From VBDM01 sp963699535 (GTDB lineage Bacteria; Pseudomonadota; Gammaproteobacteria; Burkholderiales; SG8-39), in the NCBI GenBank assembly GCA_963699535.1, contig CAVOUJ010000032.1, forward strand, positions 1 through 64,000: a stretch of DNA of 64,000 bases. Direction: 5' to 3'. The position numbers were made by a program, and so were the translations under genes. Below are positions 18,295 to 27,512 of this stretch, piece by piece. The notes below the pieces were generated by a model, which worked only from the letters and a program-made list of their open reading frames with translations, was not told the origin of the DNA and did no database searches. Numbering within the stretch: the first letter of the stretch is position 1; the number at the start of each line of letters is the position of its first letter.

Positions 18295-18741
18295 ATGAGA
18301 GTGATTCTCACGCAAACGATTGAGTCATTGGGGATCATCGGCAGCGAGGTCGAGGTCAAGCCGGGCTATGCCCGCAACTTCCTGCTGCCCCAGCAGAAGG
18401 CCGTGGTCGCCACCCCGCAGAACCGCCGCCGCATGGAGCAGGACAAATCCAAGTTCGAGCTCCAGATCGCCAAGGAGCGCAAGCTGGCCGAGGAGATGGC
18501 CCAGAAGCTCGAGGGCGTCGTCTGCCGGATTTCCGCCAAGGTGGCCGAGGAAGACCGTCTGTACGGCTCCGTCACGGTGCGGGACGTCATCGACTCGCTC
18601 GCCGCCCAGAACGTCGTGGTCGAGAAGCGGATGGTCCTGCTGAGCGAGCCCATCAAGCAGCTCGGCACCCACAAGGTCCCCATCCGGGTCTACAAGGGGG
18701 TCGAGCCGGAGATCACGGTGGAAATCGTCGCGGAAGGCTGA
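18295..18741 (+). CDS. rplI: 50S ribosomal protein L9
   Basis: A 148-residue L9 of the large subunit, intact. The N-terminal domain has MRVILTQTIESLGIIGSEVE and the RNA-binding VKPGYARNFLLPQQKAVVAT. A long connecting helix follows (about residues 40-75), then the C-terminal domain with DRLYGSVTVRDVIDSLAAQN and LGTHKVPIRVYKGVEPEITV. The start is preceded by GTGGAGGT. It lies between the DUF2232 gene and dnaB. Confidence 0.97.
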   Translation: MRVILTQTIESLGIIGSEVEVKPGYARNFLLPQQKAVVATPQNRRRMEQDKSKFELQIAKERKLAEEMAQKLEGVVCRISAKVAEEDRLYGSVTVRDVIDSLAAQNVVVEKRMVLLSEPIKQLGTHKVPIRVYKGVEPEITVEIVAEG

Positions 18742-18765
18742 CCCGCGCCGCCGCAATCGAATCTC

Positions 18766-18794
18766 TTGACAGGTTGCGTGCGGTGGTGTTTCAT
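18766..18794 (+). promoter_or_regulatory. Possible sigma-70-type promoter for dnaB
   Basis: TTGACA at 18766-18771 and TTTCAT at 18789-18794 with a 17-base spacer, 77 bases upstream of the dnaB start. The -10 element is weak. Confidence 0.35.
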
Positions 18795-18870
18795 GCCCGT
18801 GGGTGTGTGGGCGCCACCGCATGAACCCGTCATGCCTTTCCCCCACCCGCCCTGTTCCAGGACGAGCCCG

Positions 18871-20257
18871 ATGGCCGAAAAAAACCCCCAGACCGCCAAG
18901 GATTCGGAGCTGCTCACATGTGCCGCCGCAGAACATCGAGGCCGAAGAATCCGTTCTGAGCGCGCATCCTGCTGGAAAGCACGACCCTGCTGGAGGTGGT
19001 CGAGATCCTGGCGCCCGCCGGATTTCTACCGCACCGTCGCACCAGAAGATCTTCGCGGCCATGACCGACCTGTTCAACCGCAACGAACCGATCGACACCG
19101 TCACGGTCGCAAACCACCTGAAGGAGAAGCGGGCAGCTGGAGCAGGTCGGCGGCGCCGCCTATCTCGCACGGCTGCTGGACGTGCCGCCGGCCGTGGATG
19201 CCCCGCACTACGCCGGGATCATCCACGACAAGGCCGTGCTGCGGCGGCTGATCGAAAAATCCAACGCGATCGCCAAGCGCTGCTTCCAGGAGCAGGGCAA
19301 CGCCGACGACATCGTGGATTACGCCGAGGCCTCGATCTTCGAGGTCGACCGAGAAAAAGGCCCGCCAGGCCTTCTACCCTCTGAGCAAGCTGATCGACGG
19401 CAACATCGACTTCCTCGAGGAAAAGCAGAAGAACAAGAGCCTGGTGACCGGGGTGCCCACCGGCTTCACCCAGTTGGACAACCTGACCTCGGGCCTCCAG
19501 AACTCGGACCTCATCATCCTGGCCGGCCGGCCGAGCATGGGCAAGACCGCCCTCGCGCTCAACATCGCCCGCAACGCCGCCGTCGACGCGCGGGGTGCCG
19601 GTCGCGATCTTCTCGCTGGAGATGTCCAAGGAGCAGCTGTCCCTGCGCACTGCTCTGCGCCGAGGCCAGCATCGACTCCTCGCGCCTGCGCAGCGGCTTT
19701 TTCAGCATGGAGGACTGGGAGCGCGTGACGGACGCCGCCGGCGTCCTGTCCGCGGCGCCCATTTTCATCGACGACTCCGCGAGCCTCTCGGCCATGGAGG
19801 TCCGGGCCAAAGCCCGCCGGCTGAAGATGGACAAAAACATCGGCCTGATCATCATCGACTACCTGCAGCTCATGCAGGGCCGGGCCGGCGCCGAGCGGCG
19901 CGATCTGGAAATCTCGGAGATCTGCCGCGGGCCTGAAGGCGCTCGCCAAGGAGATCAGCCTGCCCGTCATCGCCCTCTCCCAGCTCAACCGCATGCTGGA
20001 GCAGCGCACCGACAAGCGGCCGCGGCTGTCGGACCTGCGCGAGTCGGGCGCCCTCGAGCAGGATGCCGACGTGGTCGCCTTCATCTACCGCGACGAGGTC
20101 TACAACAAGGAGGAGACCAACCCCAACAAGGGCACCGCCGAGGTCATCCTCGCCAAGCAGCGCAACGGCCCGACCGGCGACATCACTGCTGACGTTCCTG
20201 GCCGCCTACACCCGCTTTGAAAACATGGCCCCCGACGCCATGCGCGGCAACGCGTGA
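18871..20257 (+). CDS. dnaB: Replicative DNA helicase DnaB, many frameshifts
   Basis: The replicative hexameric helicase of about 460 residues once about eight single-base indels are bridged. The N-terminal primase-interaction domain includes VPPQNIEAEESVLSA and LFNRNEPIDTVTVANHLKE. The RecA-like domain has VTGVPTGFTQLDNLTSGLQN, Walker A GRPSMGKTALALNIARNAAV, FSLEMSKEQLSLRM, Walker B IGLIIIDYLQLMQG, and LPVIALSQLNRMLEQRTDKR with SDLRESGALEQDADVVAFIY. It ends YTRFENMAPDAMRGNA. All motifs are intact, so the indels are best read as sequence errors. It follows rplI as in many genomes. Confidence 0.92.
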
Positions 20258-20336
20258 AGCACGGCTGCACCCCTTCCGCGACGGGGTCTTCGGTCTTATG
20301 GTTGTGGCCATGAAAGAATCCGCGGCCCCGCTCTGA

Positions 20337-22090
20337 ATGAAACGCATCTACGGCAACACCGCCGGCCTGAAGGCCGAACCAGATCCGCCGCCTGGAAAAC
20401 CTCTACCGCCGGCGCGTACCGCCCGAGGTCCTCGTCACGCCCGGAGCTCGCCCGCGACGTCAGCCTGCTGTCGCACGAGATCCGCCGCCAGATCGGCCTG
20501 CTGGTCGAACCGCCAGGGGCGGATCGTCGTTCGTGGTGGTCGGCGACACCAAGCAGATCGTGATCCCTGCGCACCGACGACTACCAGGCCGCCCCCGGCC
20601 GCCTCAACGGCCTGCGCTGCATTCACACCCATCTGAACGACGAGCCCCTCGACCCAGGACGACCTGACCGACTTGGCGCTGCTGCGGCTGGACCTCATGG
20701 CCGCCATCGGCAATCGGCCGACGGCGGCTGCCCGCGCGAGGTCCACGTGGCGCACGTGCTGCCCGGCACCGTCCGAACGCCTCCCGCACCGGCTGCTGCC
20801 GCCGCTGCCACCGGCCGCACTCGACATCGACTGCCTGGCGATGATCCAGGCCATCGAGGAGCGAGCTGGAGCGGGTGGTCAGCGGCCCGCTACGGCCGGC
20901 GACGCGCGCGACCGGGCGCTCCTGGTCAGCGTCTCTTCGCGATTCCCGCCGCCGGACGAGGAGTCCATGGCGGAGCTGAGGGAGCTGGCGCGCTCGGGCG
21001 GCATCGAGGTCATCGACTCCGTCATCCAGCACGCGCGAGCAGGTCGACCACCGCTTCCTCATCGGCACCGGCAAACTCCAGGAACTCGCCATCCACGCCC
21101 TCCAGGAGGCGGCGACGATCATCGTCTTCGACCAGGAGCTGAACCCGTCCCAGATCCGTTCCATCACCGACCAGATCGCGCTCAAGGTCATCGACCGCAC
21201 CCAGCTGATCCTGGACATTTTCGCCCAGCGCGCCCGGTCCCGGGAGGGCAAGCTCCAGGTGGAGCTGGCCCAGCTGAAATACATGCTGCCGCGCCTGGTC
21301 GGCAACGGAACACGGCCATGTCGCGCCTGACCGGCGGCATCGGCGGCCGGGGACCGGGCGAGACGCAAGCTCGAGATCGACCGCCGCCGGGTGCGCGAGC
21401 GCATCCAGCCAGCTCGAGGACGCGCTGGAGGAGGTGCGCCGCCACCGCCGCCAGCTGCGCGCCGAAGCGGGACAAGAAGCGACCTGCCGGTGCATCTCGA
21501 TCATCGGCTACACCAACGCCGGCAAGAGCACGCTGCTCAACAGCCTGACCCACAGCCGGGTGCTGGCCGAAGAGCCGGCTGTTCGCCACCCTGGACCCCT
21601 CCAGCCGGCGGCTGCGGTTCCCCCGGGACATCGAGGTGATCGTCACCGACACCGTCGGGCTTCATCCGCGACCTGCCGCGGGATCTGATGGTGGCCTTCC
21701 GGGCGACGCTCGAGGAGCTCGAGAACGCCGACCTGCTGCTGCACGTGATCGACGCGAGCAACCCGCGCTTCGAGGACCAGATCCGTGTCCGTCGAAACCA
21801 TCATCGGCGACCTGCACCTCGAGCACAAGGCCCGTCCTCAAGGTGTTCAACAAGATGCGACCTGGTCGGACCCCGAGGTCGCCGACAACCTCAGCCGACG
21901 CCACGCCGGGGTCTCCGTCAGCGCCGTCACCCCCGCGACCCTCCGGCCCCTGATCGAACGCGTGCAATCCATGGTCGAGGCGCTCCAGACCGCCCCCGCC
22001 GAACCCGGTGAAAATCGGCCGGATGACGGGTCCCCGGATGGCGAACCGGAGCCCGGTTTCTGCGATGCAACCACAAGGCATTGCGGTTGA
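20337..22090 (+). CDS. hflX: GTPase HflX, many frameshifts
   Basis: A ribosome-associated GTPase that splits stalled 70S ribosomes. The N-terminal region includes MKRIYGNTAGLKA, LRCIHTHLNDEPL and DLTDLALLRLDLMAAIG. The HflX domain has QVDHRFLIGTGKLQELAIHA, then ATIIVFDQELNPSQIRSITD and VIDRTQLILDIFAQRARSRE with GRGPGETKLEIDRRRV-type sequence. The G domain follows with GYTNAGKSTLLNSLTHSRVL (G1), DTVGFIRDLP (G3) and KVFNKMD (G4). The length is the long form, about 570 residues. Roughly ten indels interrupt it. It overlaps a promoter-like sequence for the next gene at its end. Confidence 0.9.
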
Positions 22091-22114
22091 CACCACCTCC
22101 AAAAGCGATATAAC
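22087..22114 (+). promoter_or_regulatory. Sigma-70-type promoter abutting the suhB-like start
   Basis: TTGACA at 22087-22092 and TATAAC at 22109-22114, spacer 16. The predicted transcript start falls at about the ATG at 22121, which would give a leaderless or nearly leaderless mRNA. Confidence 0.5.
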
Positions 22115-22120
22115 TGGCCC

Positions 22121-22312
22121 ATGGATTTAACCACGGTGTCCCGCGTTGCGGTCAAAGCCGCCTACCGCAGCGCGGATATCCTGCGTTCCCGGATAGGGCA
22201 TCTCAGCACGGTCGCCAAGAAGGGCCCGACCGACCTGGTGACCGACGCCGACCTGGCCTCCGAAGCCGAGATCGTGCGGACCATCCGCGAGGTGTTCCCG
22301 GAGCACGCGATC
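22121..22312 (+). CDS. suhB: Inositol monophosphatase family protein, 5' fragment cut by a join
   Basis: The first 64 or so codons of an inositol-1-monophosphatase/SuhB-type gene: VSRVAVKAAYRSADILRSRI, then KKGPTDLVTDADLASEAEIV and IREVFPEHAI, the usual lead-in to the metal-binding ExxG motif (expected ILAEESG). After the codons for EHAI the reading frame turns into the antisense of an unrelated binding protein gene. The catalytic half is therefore missing. The family hydrolyses inositol phosphates or fructose bisphosphate, or acts with NusG in antitermination. Confidence 0.75.
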
Positions 22313-22320
22313 GCGTTCGT
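22303..22320. other. Probable chimeric join, block A to block B
   Basis: Plus-strand suhB homology ends at about 22312, and minus-strand homology of a periplasmic-binding protein begins at once. Both are cut mid-domain, with only a few GC-rich bases (CGCGATCGCG) shared at the boundary. Confidence 0.75.
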
Positions 22321-23009
22321 GACCTGGGTCGCGGCGGCGAGCGGCGCCGTGTTCACGCTGAAGATCTCGCCGACCAGGACCGAGACCCCGTGGTCCTTGA
22401 GCAGCCAGCGCGACTTCCGCGCGCCGACCAGGGGATCGCCCTCGGAATCGTGGAGGATCAGGTGGAGCTGGGGCGCCCATTCCCTGTTGTGCTCGTCGAT
22501 CGCGATCCGAAGTCCGTTCACGAACGTCTTTCCGAAGCGCTCGTAGCGTCCCGTGAGCGGAACGCACGACGCCGATCCGGGTGAGGCCCTGCGCGGCGCG
22601 CTTGATCGCGACCGAGTCGAGCGGGCAGTTCCCCATGTCCTCGACCAGCGCCTGGAGCCGTTCTTCTCCTCGGCGGAAGGGCGCGCGGCGAGACCCACGC
22701 GGGCGGCCCACGCCCGTTCGGCCGCGCGGGTCATCGGCTCGAAGCGGGCCACGTCCTGGGTGCCGGCGTACTCGATCGCCCAGGAGGGGGCCGCGGAATC
22801 CTTGGGTTTCTCGAGGAGCCGCGCCTTCAGCTCGGCCGCGCGGTTGGACGGATAGTGCCGGTCCGTCGATTTCTTCGCCGTGGAGTCGGGCGGGGATGCC
22901 GGTCGGTGGCGGGCGGCGCGGCCGGCGCCGCCGCGAACGATGCCGCCGCGGCGAGCGCGAGGAGCGCCGCGCCGATCCGCCACGAGCGCGACGGGTTAGC
23001 GGACATCAC
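22313..23009 (-). CDS. Periplasmic-binding-fold protein (LivK/LpoA-type), truncated at its C-terminus, frameshifted
   Basis: An exported protein with N-terminal signal peptide SWRIGAALLALAAAASFAAA, then a helical stretch (AAELKARLLEKPKDSAAPSW) and the start of a type I periplasmic-binding domain. That domain is represented by LPLTGRYERFGKTFVNGLRI, ILHDSEGDPLVGARKSRWLL and GVSVLVGEIFSVNTAPLAAA. Three frame changes are needed (about 22905, 22690 and 22570). The C-terminal two thirds of the binding domain are missing because of the join at 22,31x. Such proteins bind branched-chain amino acids or activate penicillin-binding proteins; which applies here cannot be decided. It overlaps the upstream carbonic-anhydrase-like gene by 14 bases. 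Confidence 0.6.
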
Positions 23010-23517
23010 GGAGCGCCGCGTGCTCGCGGGCCAGTTTCACGTAGTGGTCGGCGGATTCCCGTAGTCGCTCCAGCACCGCGGAGGGAATCGGCCCGCGCAG
23101 CACACCGGGTACGCCCGCGACGAACGAGCGTGGAGGAACGACCGTTCGCTCCAGCACGAGGCATCCCGCCGCGATCAGCGATTCCTCGCCGATCTCGGCG
23201 TCGTCCAGCACGATCGCGCCCATTCCGATCAGGCACCGGTCCCCGATCGTGGCCCCGTGAAGGATCGCCCGGTGTCCCGCGGTCACCTCGCGGCCCACGG
23301 TGAGCTGGGACCGCCCTGTCGTCGTGTGGAGGATGCAGCCGTCCTGGATGTTCGTGCGCGCGCCGATCGCGATCGGGCCGACGTCGCCGCGAAGCACCGC
23401 TCCGTACCAGACGGAAGCCTCCTCGCCCAAAACGACGTCGCCCACCACGACCGCGGTGGGCGCGACGAAAACGGAGGGCGGAACGACCGGGGTCCGTCCG
23501 CGAAAGGGAGCGATCAC
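22996..23517 (-). CDS. Gamma-carbonic anhydrase-like (left-handed beta-helix) protein
   Basis: A 173-residue hexapeptide-repeat protein of the gamma-CA/PaaY/YrdA family. The repeat coil begins PTAVVVGDVVLGEEASVWYG, then AVLRGDVGPIAIGARTNIQD, GCILHTTTGRSQLTVGREVT, and GHRAILHGATIGDRCLIGMG. The Arg-Asp and His positions of the family (RGD, H in LHTT, H in AGHRAILH) are present, so metal binding is plausible. GTG at 23517 is the most likely start, because homology begins at IAPFRGRTP. Many relatives have no carbonic anhydrase activity, so the reaction is open. Confidence 0.85.
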   Translation of the reverse strand: MIAPFRGRTPVVPPSVFVAPTAVVVGDVVLGEEASVWYGAVLRGDVGPIAIGARTNIQDGCILHTTTGRSQLTVGREVTAGHRAILHGATIGDRCLIGMGAIVLDDAEIGEESLIAAGCLVLERTVVPPRSFVAGVPGVLRGPIPSAVLERLRESADHYVKLAREHAALRDVR

Positions 23518-23551
23518 GTCCGCGGCGGGGCGGACGTGGCGGGCGGGCCGC

Positions 23552-24066
23552 CTAGAGCTCCTCGGGATTCCACTTTCCGAAATCCTCCGGATTGAGTTCC
23601 TCGAGGTAGCGGCGAAGCTCCTCCGCCTTTTCCTCGGGCGATTTTTCGGGCGGCGTCGTGACGCCGGGCTCGCGGGCCGACTTCTGGAACACGGCGTCGA
23701 CCACGAAGATGGGGACGCGCGTGCGCAGGGCCAGGGCGATCGAATCGCTCGGGCGGGCGTCGACGGGCACGGCGCCGTGACCCCCGTCCACATAGATGTT
23801 CGCGAAGAAGGTCGTGTCCTTGAGGTCGGTGATCACGACGCGGGAGACCTTGGCCTTCAGGGTTTCGATGACGCTCACCAGGAGATCGTGCGTCAGCGGG
23901 CGCTGGTAGCGCTTGCCGACCAGCTCCATGTGGATGGCGGTCGCCTCGTTCGGGCCGATCCAAATGGGAGAACGCGGCTTCCCTCGATCTCCTGCAGGAT
24001 GACGACCGGGCTCTTGGACCGCTCGTCAATCGCCAGCCCGCCCACCCGTACGGGAATCATGCTCAT
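23552..24066 (-). CDS. Bifunctional nuclease family protein (DUF151), one frameshift
   Basis: A protein of about 170 residues of the BFN/DUF151 family, named for plant proteins with RNase and DNase activity; the bacterial role is unknown. It begins MSMIPVRVGGLAIDERSKSP with VVILQEIEGSRVLP, and after one missing base near 23968 continues IGPNEATAIHMELVGKRYQR. The core is RPLTHDLLVSVIETLKAKVS, and VDARPSDSIALALRTRVPIF is the family signature. The acidic C-terminal tail (EKSPEEKAEELRRYLEELNP) is separate. The ATG at 24066 overlaps the stop of the upstream PpiC gene. Confidence 0.85.
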
Positions 24067-25363
24067 GGCGAACCGTTCGTTCCCCCCGGCGCGGAGGTGG
24101 AGTCCGGCGGCACCCCGCCGCCTTCCTCGTTCAGATCGGGCGCGGGCCTCTCCATGTTGTCGATCATCCACTGGGCCGACGCCGCGAGATCGGAGTCCGG
24201 ATGGTCCTTCAGGAACTGCTCGAACTCGGTCTTCGCGAGACCGTACTCGCCCAGCTCCTCCGCGTAGGTGAAGCCGATCATGAATTGCGCCTGAATCGAG
24301 ACGCGCTCGTGCGGATACCGGGTGATCAGCCCGCGATAGAGGCCGATCCGCTCCAGGGGCGTCACCGCGGCCTGGGCTTCCTTGAAGTAGTCCTCGGGCG
24401 TCTTCCCCGGGGACGAGCGCCACCCGGATCGAGTCGTCGAAGATGATCGCTGCCTGCATGATCGAGTCGCCGAAGGTCTTGCCGTAGTCCTCGCGCTGCT
24501 CGTTCTTGAGCGCGCGTCTCGATTCGCGGCCGGACCTGCTCGAGCGGCTGGACCTTCTTCTCCTCGCGGGTCTCGACTTTGATCAGGTGCCAGTTCTTCG
24601 CCGACCGGAGCGGCTGGCTGATCTGGTCGATCGGGAGCGCGAACGCGGCCGCCACGACCGCCGGCGCCTTGCCCACCCCGGGCACGTTATCGCTGCTCTG
24701 CGCGACCCACCCCAGGTTGCCGCCGGTTGTCTGCGTCGCCTTGTCGGTCGAATACTTCTTGCAGGTGGCGTCCCACAGGGCGCCCTTCACGAGCGCGCGG
24801 CGCACCTCGGCCGCCTTGGCCTTCGTGGGGAACTGGATGTGGCGCACTCGGGCGCGCGCCTCGATCGTGAACTCGGACCCATGCGTGTCGTAATAGTTCT
24901 GAATGGCGGAGTCCGGAATCGCCGGCAGGTTGGACGTCTTGTAATCGTAGTAGCGCCGGATCAGCAGATCCTTTTCCATCGCGCGCAGCGACGCGAGATA
25001 GGTGGAATCCTTCTCGAGGCCCGCGCTCTTCGCCGCGGCGTACATGCCTTCCTGCATCACGATCCGGGACACGACGTCGCGATAGCCGTCGGGCTGGCGG
25101 AGCTGCGGCTGGATGGAGGTGGGGGCCGTCGCGATGAGCGAGTCCACCTCATGTCGCGTGATCTTGCGCGTTCCCACGAGCGCGACCACGGGGCCCGTCG
25201 TGTCCGCCACTCCGGGATGCCAGACGCGGGCGTCCGACGCGCCCGGCTTGGACGCGGCACCGTTCCCCTCCGAGGGTTTGGGGCCGCCCGAGCACCCCGC
25301 GACGGCCAGAAGTCCGAGCGCGAACAAAGCTGCGGCCGCGCCGCCGATGCGGGATGAGGTCAT
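24063..25363 (-). CDS. PpiC-type peptidyl-prolyl isomerase lipoprotein, two frameshifts
   Basis: An exported parvulin-type foldase of about 430 residues. The start MTSSRIGG leads into a lipoprotein signal with lipobox LAVAGC. A SurA-like N-terminal helical part follows (VALVGTRKITRHEVDSLIAT, then YRDVVSRIVMQEGMYAAAKS). The parvulin domain runs from ARARVRHIQFPTKAKAAEVR through DKATQTTGGNLGWVAQSSDN to WHLIKVETREEKKVQPLEQV. After frame changes near 24520 and 24415 the C-terminus is TPR-like (RIGLYRGLITRYPHERVSIQ, then FEQFLKDHPDSDLAASAQW). It overlaps rplI upstream by four bases. Confidence 0.8.
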
Positions 25364-25803
25364 TTCCGGACGACCCACACTTTCACGGGCGCCTCGACGT
25401 CCTGGAACAGGTGAACGGGAACCTCGAAAACCCCCAGAGCCTTGAGCGGCTCCACGAGGCGGATATTCTTCCGCTCGATGTCGAAGCCTTCCTTCTTCAG
25501 CGCTTCGTGAATGTCCACGACGGTCACCGAGCCGTACAGCTGATCTTCCTCCCCAACCTGGGCGCTGAACTGGAGCGAGACGGCGGCCAGGCGGCCCTTG
25601 AGCGCTTCAGCCGCGTGCCGCTGCTTCTGCTCCAGGGAAACGCGGGCGCGTTCCCGATCCTTGAACACCCCTTGGGCGTTCCCGACCGCGGCAATCGCCT
25701 TCTTTCTGGGGAGCAGATAGTTCCGGGCGTACCCGTCCGCGACGCGCACCGAAGCGCCCCGCTTGCCGAGCCCGCTCATGTCCTCGAGAAGAATGACTTC
25801 CAT
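25360..25803 (-). CDS. rplI: 50S ribosomal protein L9 (second, unrelated copy)
   Basis: A complete 147-residue L9, with MEVILLEDMSGLGKRGASVR and VADGYARNYLLPRKKAIAAV at the N-terminus and DQLYGSVTVVDIHEALKKEG at the C-terminal domain. It differs substantially from the L9 at 18295-18741, which shows that the two come from different genomes. It lies in the rpsF-rpsR-DUF2232-rplI order. Confidence 0.96.
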   Translation of the reverse strand: MEVILLEDMSGLGKRGASVRVADGYARNYLLPRKKAIAAVGNAQGVFKDRERARVSLEQKQRHAAEALKGRLAAVSLQFSAQVGEEDQLYGSVTVVDIHEALKKEGFDIERKNIRLVEPLKALGVFEVPVHLFQDVEAPVKVWVVRK

Positions 25804-25811
25804 GGTTCCTC

Positions 25812-26801
25812 CTAGTTGTCCTCGCCGCCCTGGCCGACGGGGTCACTGGGCCCCGGAACGGCTCGGCGGCGGAAATCGTACCACGCATCGAAGAAGCCGA
25901 TTCCCAGGAACGCCACGAGGAGAACCGGCATCAGGACAATGAGAATCAGGATCGCCGCCTGGATCATCCATCGAAGCTGGAACGCGATGGAGAGAAAGCG
26001 CGCGACCGCGAACCCCTGGATGGTGTAGGCCACGGCCAGGGGGAAGGCCAGATTCACGCCCGCCTCCACCGCGGGCGCCCACCGGGTCACGACCAAGACC
26101 AGCGCGAGCGCCACTCCCCACGCGCCCGCCGGGTGAACCCTCCACGTCGAAAACTCGCCGAACGTGGGAAATCCCTCCTCGTCCTGGAAGAGCACGGACG
26201 CGAGCCAGCAGTTGATCGCCATCACGAGCACCCACTTGATGGCGAAGAGCGACGGCAAGAGGAGCGTCCAGAGCTTCGCCGTCTGCGTCAGCGCGCGATC
26301 GAAATCGGCGGCCGAAAGTCCCAGCGTCTCGGACACGCGGTGCTCGGTCTCCAGGCGCCGCACCTCCTCGATGCGGGCCGCCAGGACCCGGCTCAGCTCG
26401 TCCAGGCCGCCGAGGAACAGATAGGCGGCCCCGACCGCGAGGACCGGCGAGGCGGAGAGCACGAGGACCGTCGAGGCGCGCATCCCCCGCCGCGCACCCG
26501 CGGCGAGAAGGAGCCCCGAGGCGGCGAGGACGGCCACGAAGAATAGCTGCGACGGCTCGCTCAGCCCCGCGGCGTATACGGCGCCGAGCGTGGCGGTCGC
26601 GGCCAGCGCGCCCAGGAGCAACCCGACGCGCCGCGCGAGCCAGAGAATGCCCACGGGGAGAAGTCCGTAGCCCCAGGGAATGGGGGCCGGGACGTCGCTC
26701 GATGCCGCCGCGATCAGACCCGCGCCGAGGAGCAGCGCGCCGACGACGCGGACGGCCTCTAGCGCGGCCGCCGGCCGTCCCGTCTCAGCGGTATTGCTCA
26801 C
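25812..26801 (-). CDS. DUF2232 (YybS-like) membrane protein
   Basis: An intact 329-residue polytopic membrane protein with about eight hydrophobic segments, for example VRVVGALLLGAGLIAAASS, VGLLLGALAATATLGAVYAA and LFFVAVLAASGLLLAAGA. A central soluble helix region includes RVLAARIEEVRRLETEHRVS. The end, AFLGIGFFDAWYDFRRRA, matches the family signature seen in the block A homologue (GFFDTWFNFRK). Between rpsR and rplI this is the usual position for the family, whose function is unknown. Its start overlaps the rpsR end by 17 bases. Confidence 0.85.
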   Translation of the reverse strand: MSNTAETGRPAAALEAVRVVGALLLGAGLIAAASSDVPAPIPWGYGLLPVGILWLARRVGLLLGALAATATLGAVYAAGLSEPSQLFFVAVLAASGLLLAAGARRGMRASTVLVLSASPVLAVGAAYLFLGGLDELSRVLAARIEEVRRLETEHRVSETLGLSAADFDRALTQTAKLWTLLLPSLFAIKWVLVMAINCWLASVLFQDEEGFPTFGEFSTWRVHPAGAWGVALALVLVVTRWAPAVEAGVNLAFPLAVAYTIQGFAVARFLSIAFQLRWMIQAAILILIVLMPVLLVAFLGIGFFDAWYDFRRRAVPGPSDPVGQGGEDN

Positions 26802-27027
26802 TGGTGAACGGCAAGAGCGCCAGAATGCGAGCGCGCTTCACGGCCTCGGTGATCTGCGACTGATGACGCGCGCAGGTCCCCGAAATTCGCCGCGGCACGA
26901 TCTTTCCTCGATCGGTGATGAACCGGGTGAGCCGCCGATCGTCCTTGTAGTCGATCCGCTCCACCTTGTCGAAGCACAGCTTGCAGAACTTCCGTCGAAA
27001 CGACCTGGGTTCTCCTTCACGCGCCAT
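26785..27027 (-). CDS. rpsR: 30S ribosomal protein S18 (second copy)
   Basis: An 80-residue S18, with KFCKLCFDKVERIDYKDDRR, then LTRFITDRGKIVPRRISGTC and HQSQITEAVKRARILALLPF. Two Cys in the N-terminal CKLC-type pair and one later Cys are present. It is intact and clearly distinct from the S18 at 16824-17111. Confidence 0.95.
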   Translation of the reverse strand: MAREGEPRSFRRKFCKLCFDKVERIDYKDDRRLTRFITDRGKIVPRRISGTCARHQSQITEAVKRARILALLPFTSEQYR

Positions 27028-27084
27028 CTATACCTCCTGCGATTCGATGGGTTCCAACAACATTCAAAGCGATGCGCCGCCGCG

Positions 27085-27456
27085 TCACTCCCCGGCCGCC
27101 GGGGTCACCGCGGCCCTTGGCTCCGCGCCTTCTTCCGGAGCCTTGGCGCCCTCGGGCGGCTTGGGCAGGTCCTTCGGCGCCAGGATCGTCAGGTGCCGGA
27201 GCACGCTCTCGTTGAGCCGGAAGCGGCGGTCCATCTCCGCGATCAGCTCGGGCGGGCTCTTGTGCTTCACGTGAACGTAGGTGCCGTCGCGCCGCTTGCG
27301 GATGACGTAGGCGAGCTTGCGCTTCCCCCAGCGCTGAACCTCGATCACCTCGCCGCCGGCCTGGGCGATCGGCTGGGTCACGCGCTCCACCTCCTCGTTC
27401 ACCCGGGTCTCTTCCAGCCCCGGATCGTAGATCACAGTGGTTTCGTAGAGTTTCAT
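27085..27456 (-). CDS. rpsF: 30S ribosomal protein S6 (second copy)
   Basis: A 123-residue S6 beginning MKLYETTVIYDPGLEETRVN, with GKRKLAYVIRKRRDGTYVHV as the conserved strand pair and a Pro/Ala/Glu-rich tail. It is intact. It is the first gene of the block B ribosomal cluster, and its upstream region is cut by the join at about 27,46x-27,51x. Confidence 0.95.
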   Translation of the reverse strand: MKLYETTVIYDPGLEETRVNEEVERVTQPIAQAGGEVIEVQRWGKRKLAYVIRKRRDGTYVHVKHKSPPELIAEMDRRFRLNESVLRHLTILAPKDLPKPPEGAKAPEEGAEPRAAVTPAAGE

Positions 27457-27459
27457 CGT

Positions 27460-27512
27460 CTCCTCATTCTTCCGTGGACTCGCGACCGAACCGGTTCCAA
27501 CGGTTCATCGCC
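27460..27512. other. Probable chimeric join, block B to block C
   Basis: The minus-strand rpsF starts at 27456. Within about 50 bases the plus strand is already inside the coding region of arginine decarboxylase, whose N-terminal 380 or so residues are absent. There is no room for a promoter for either gene. Confidence 0.65.
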
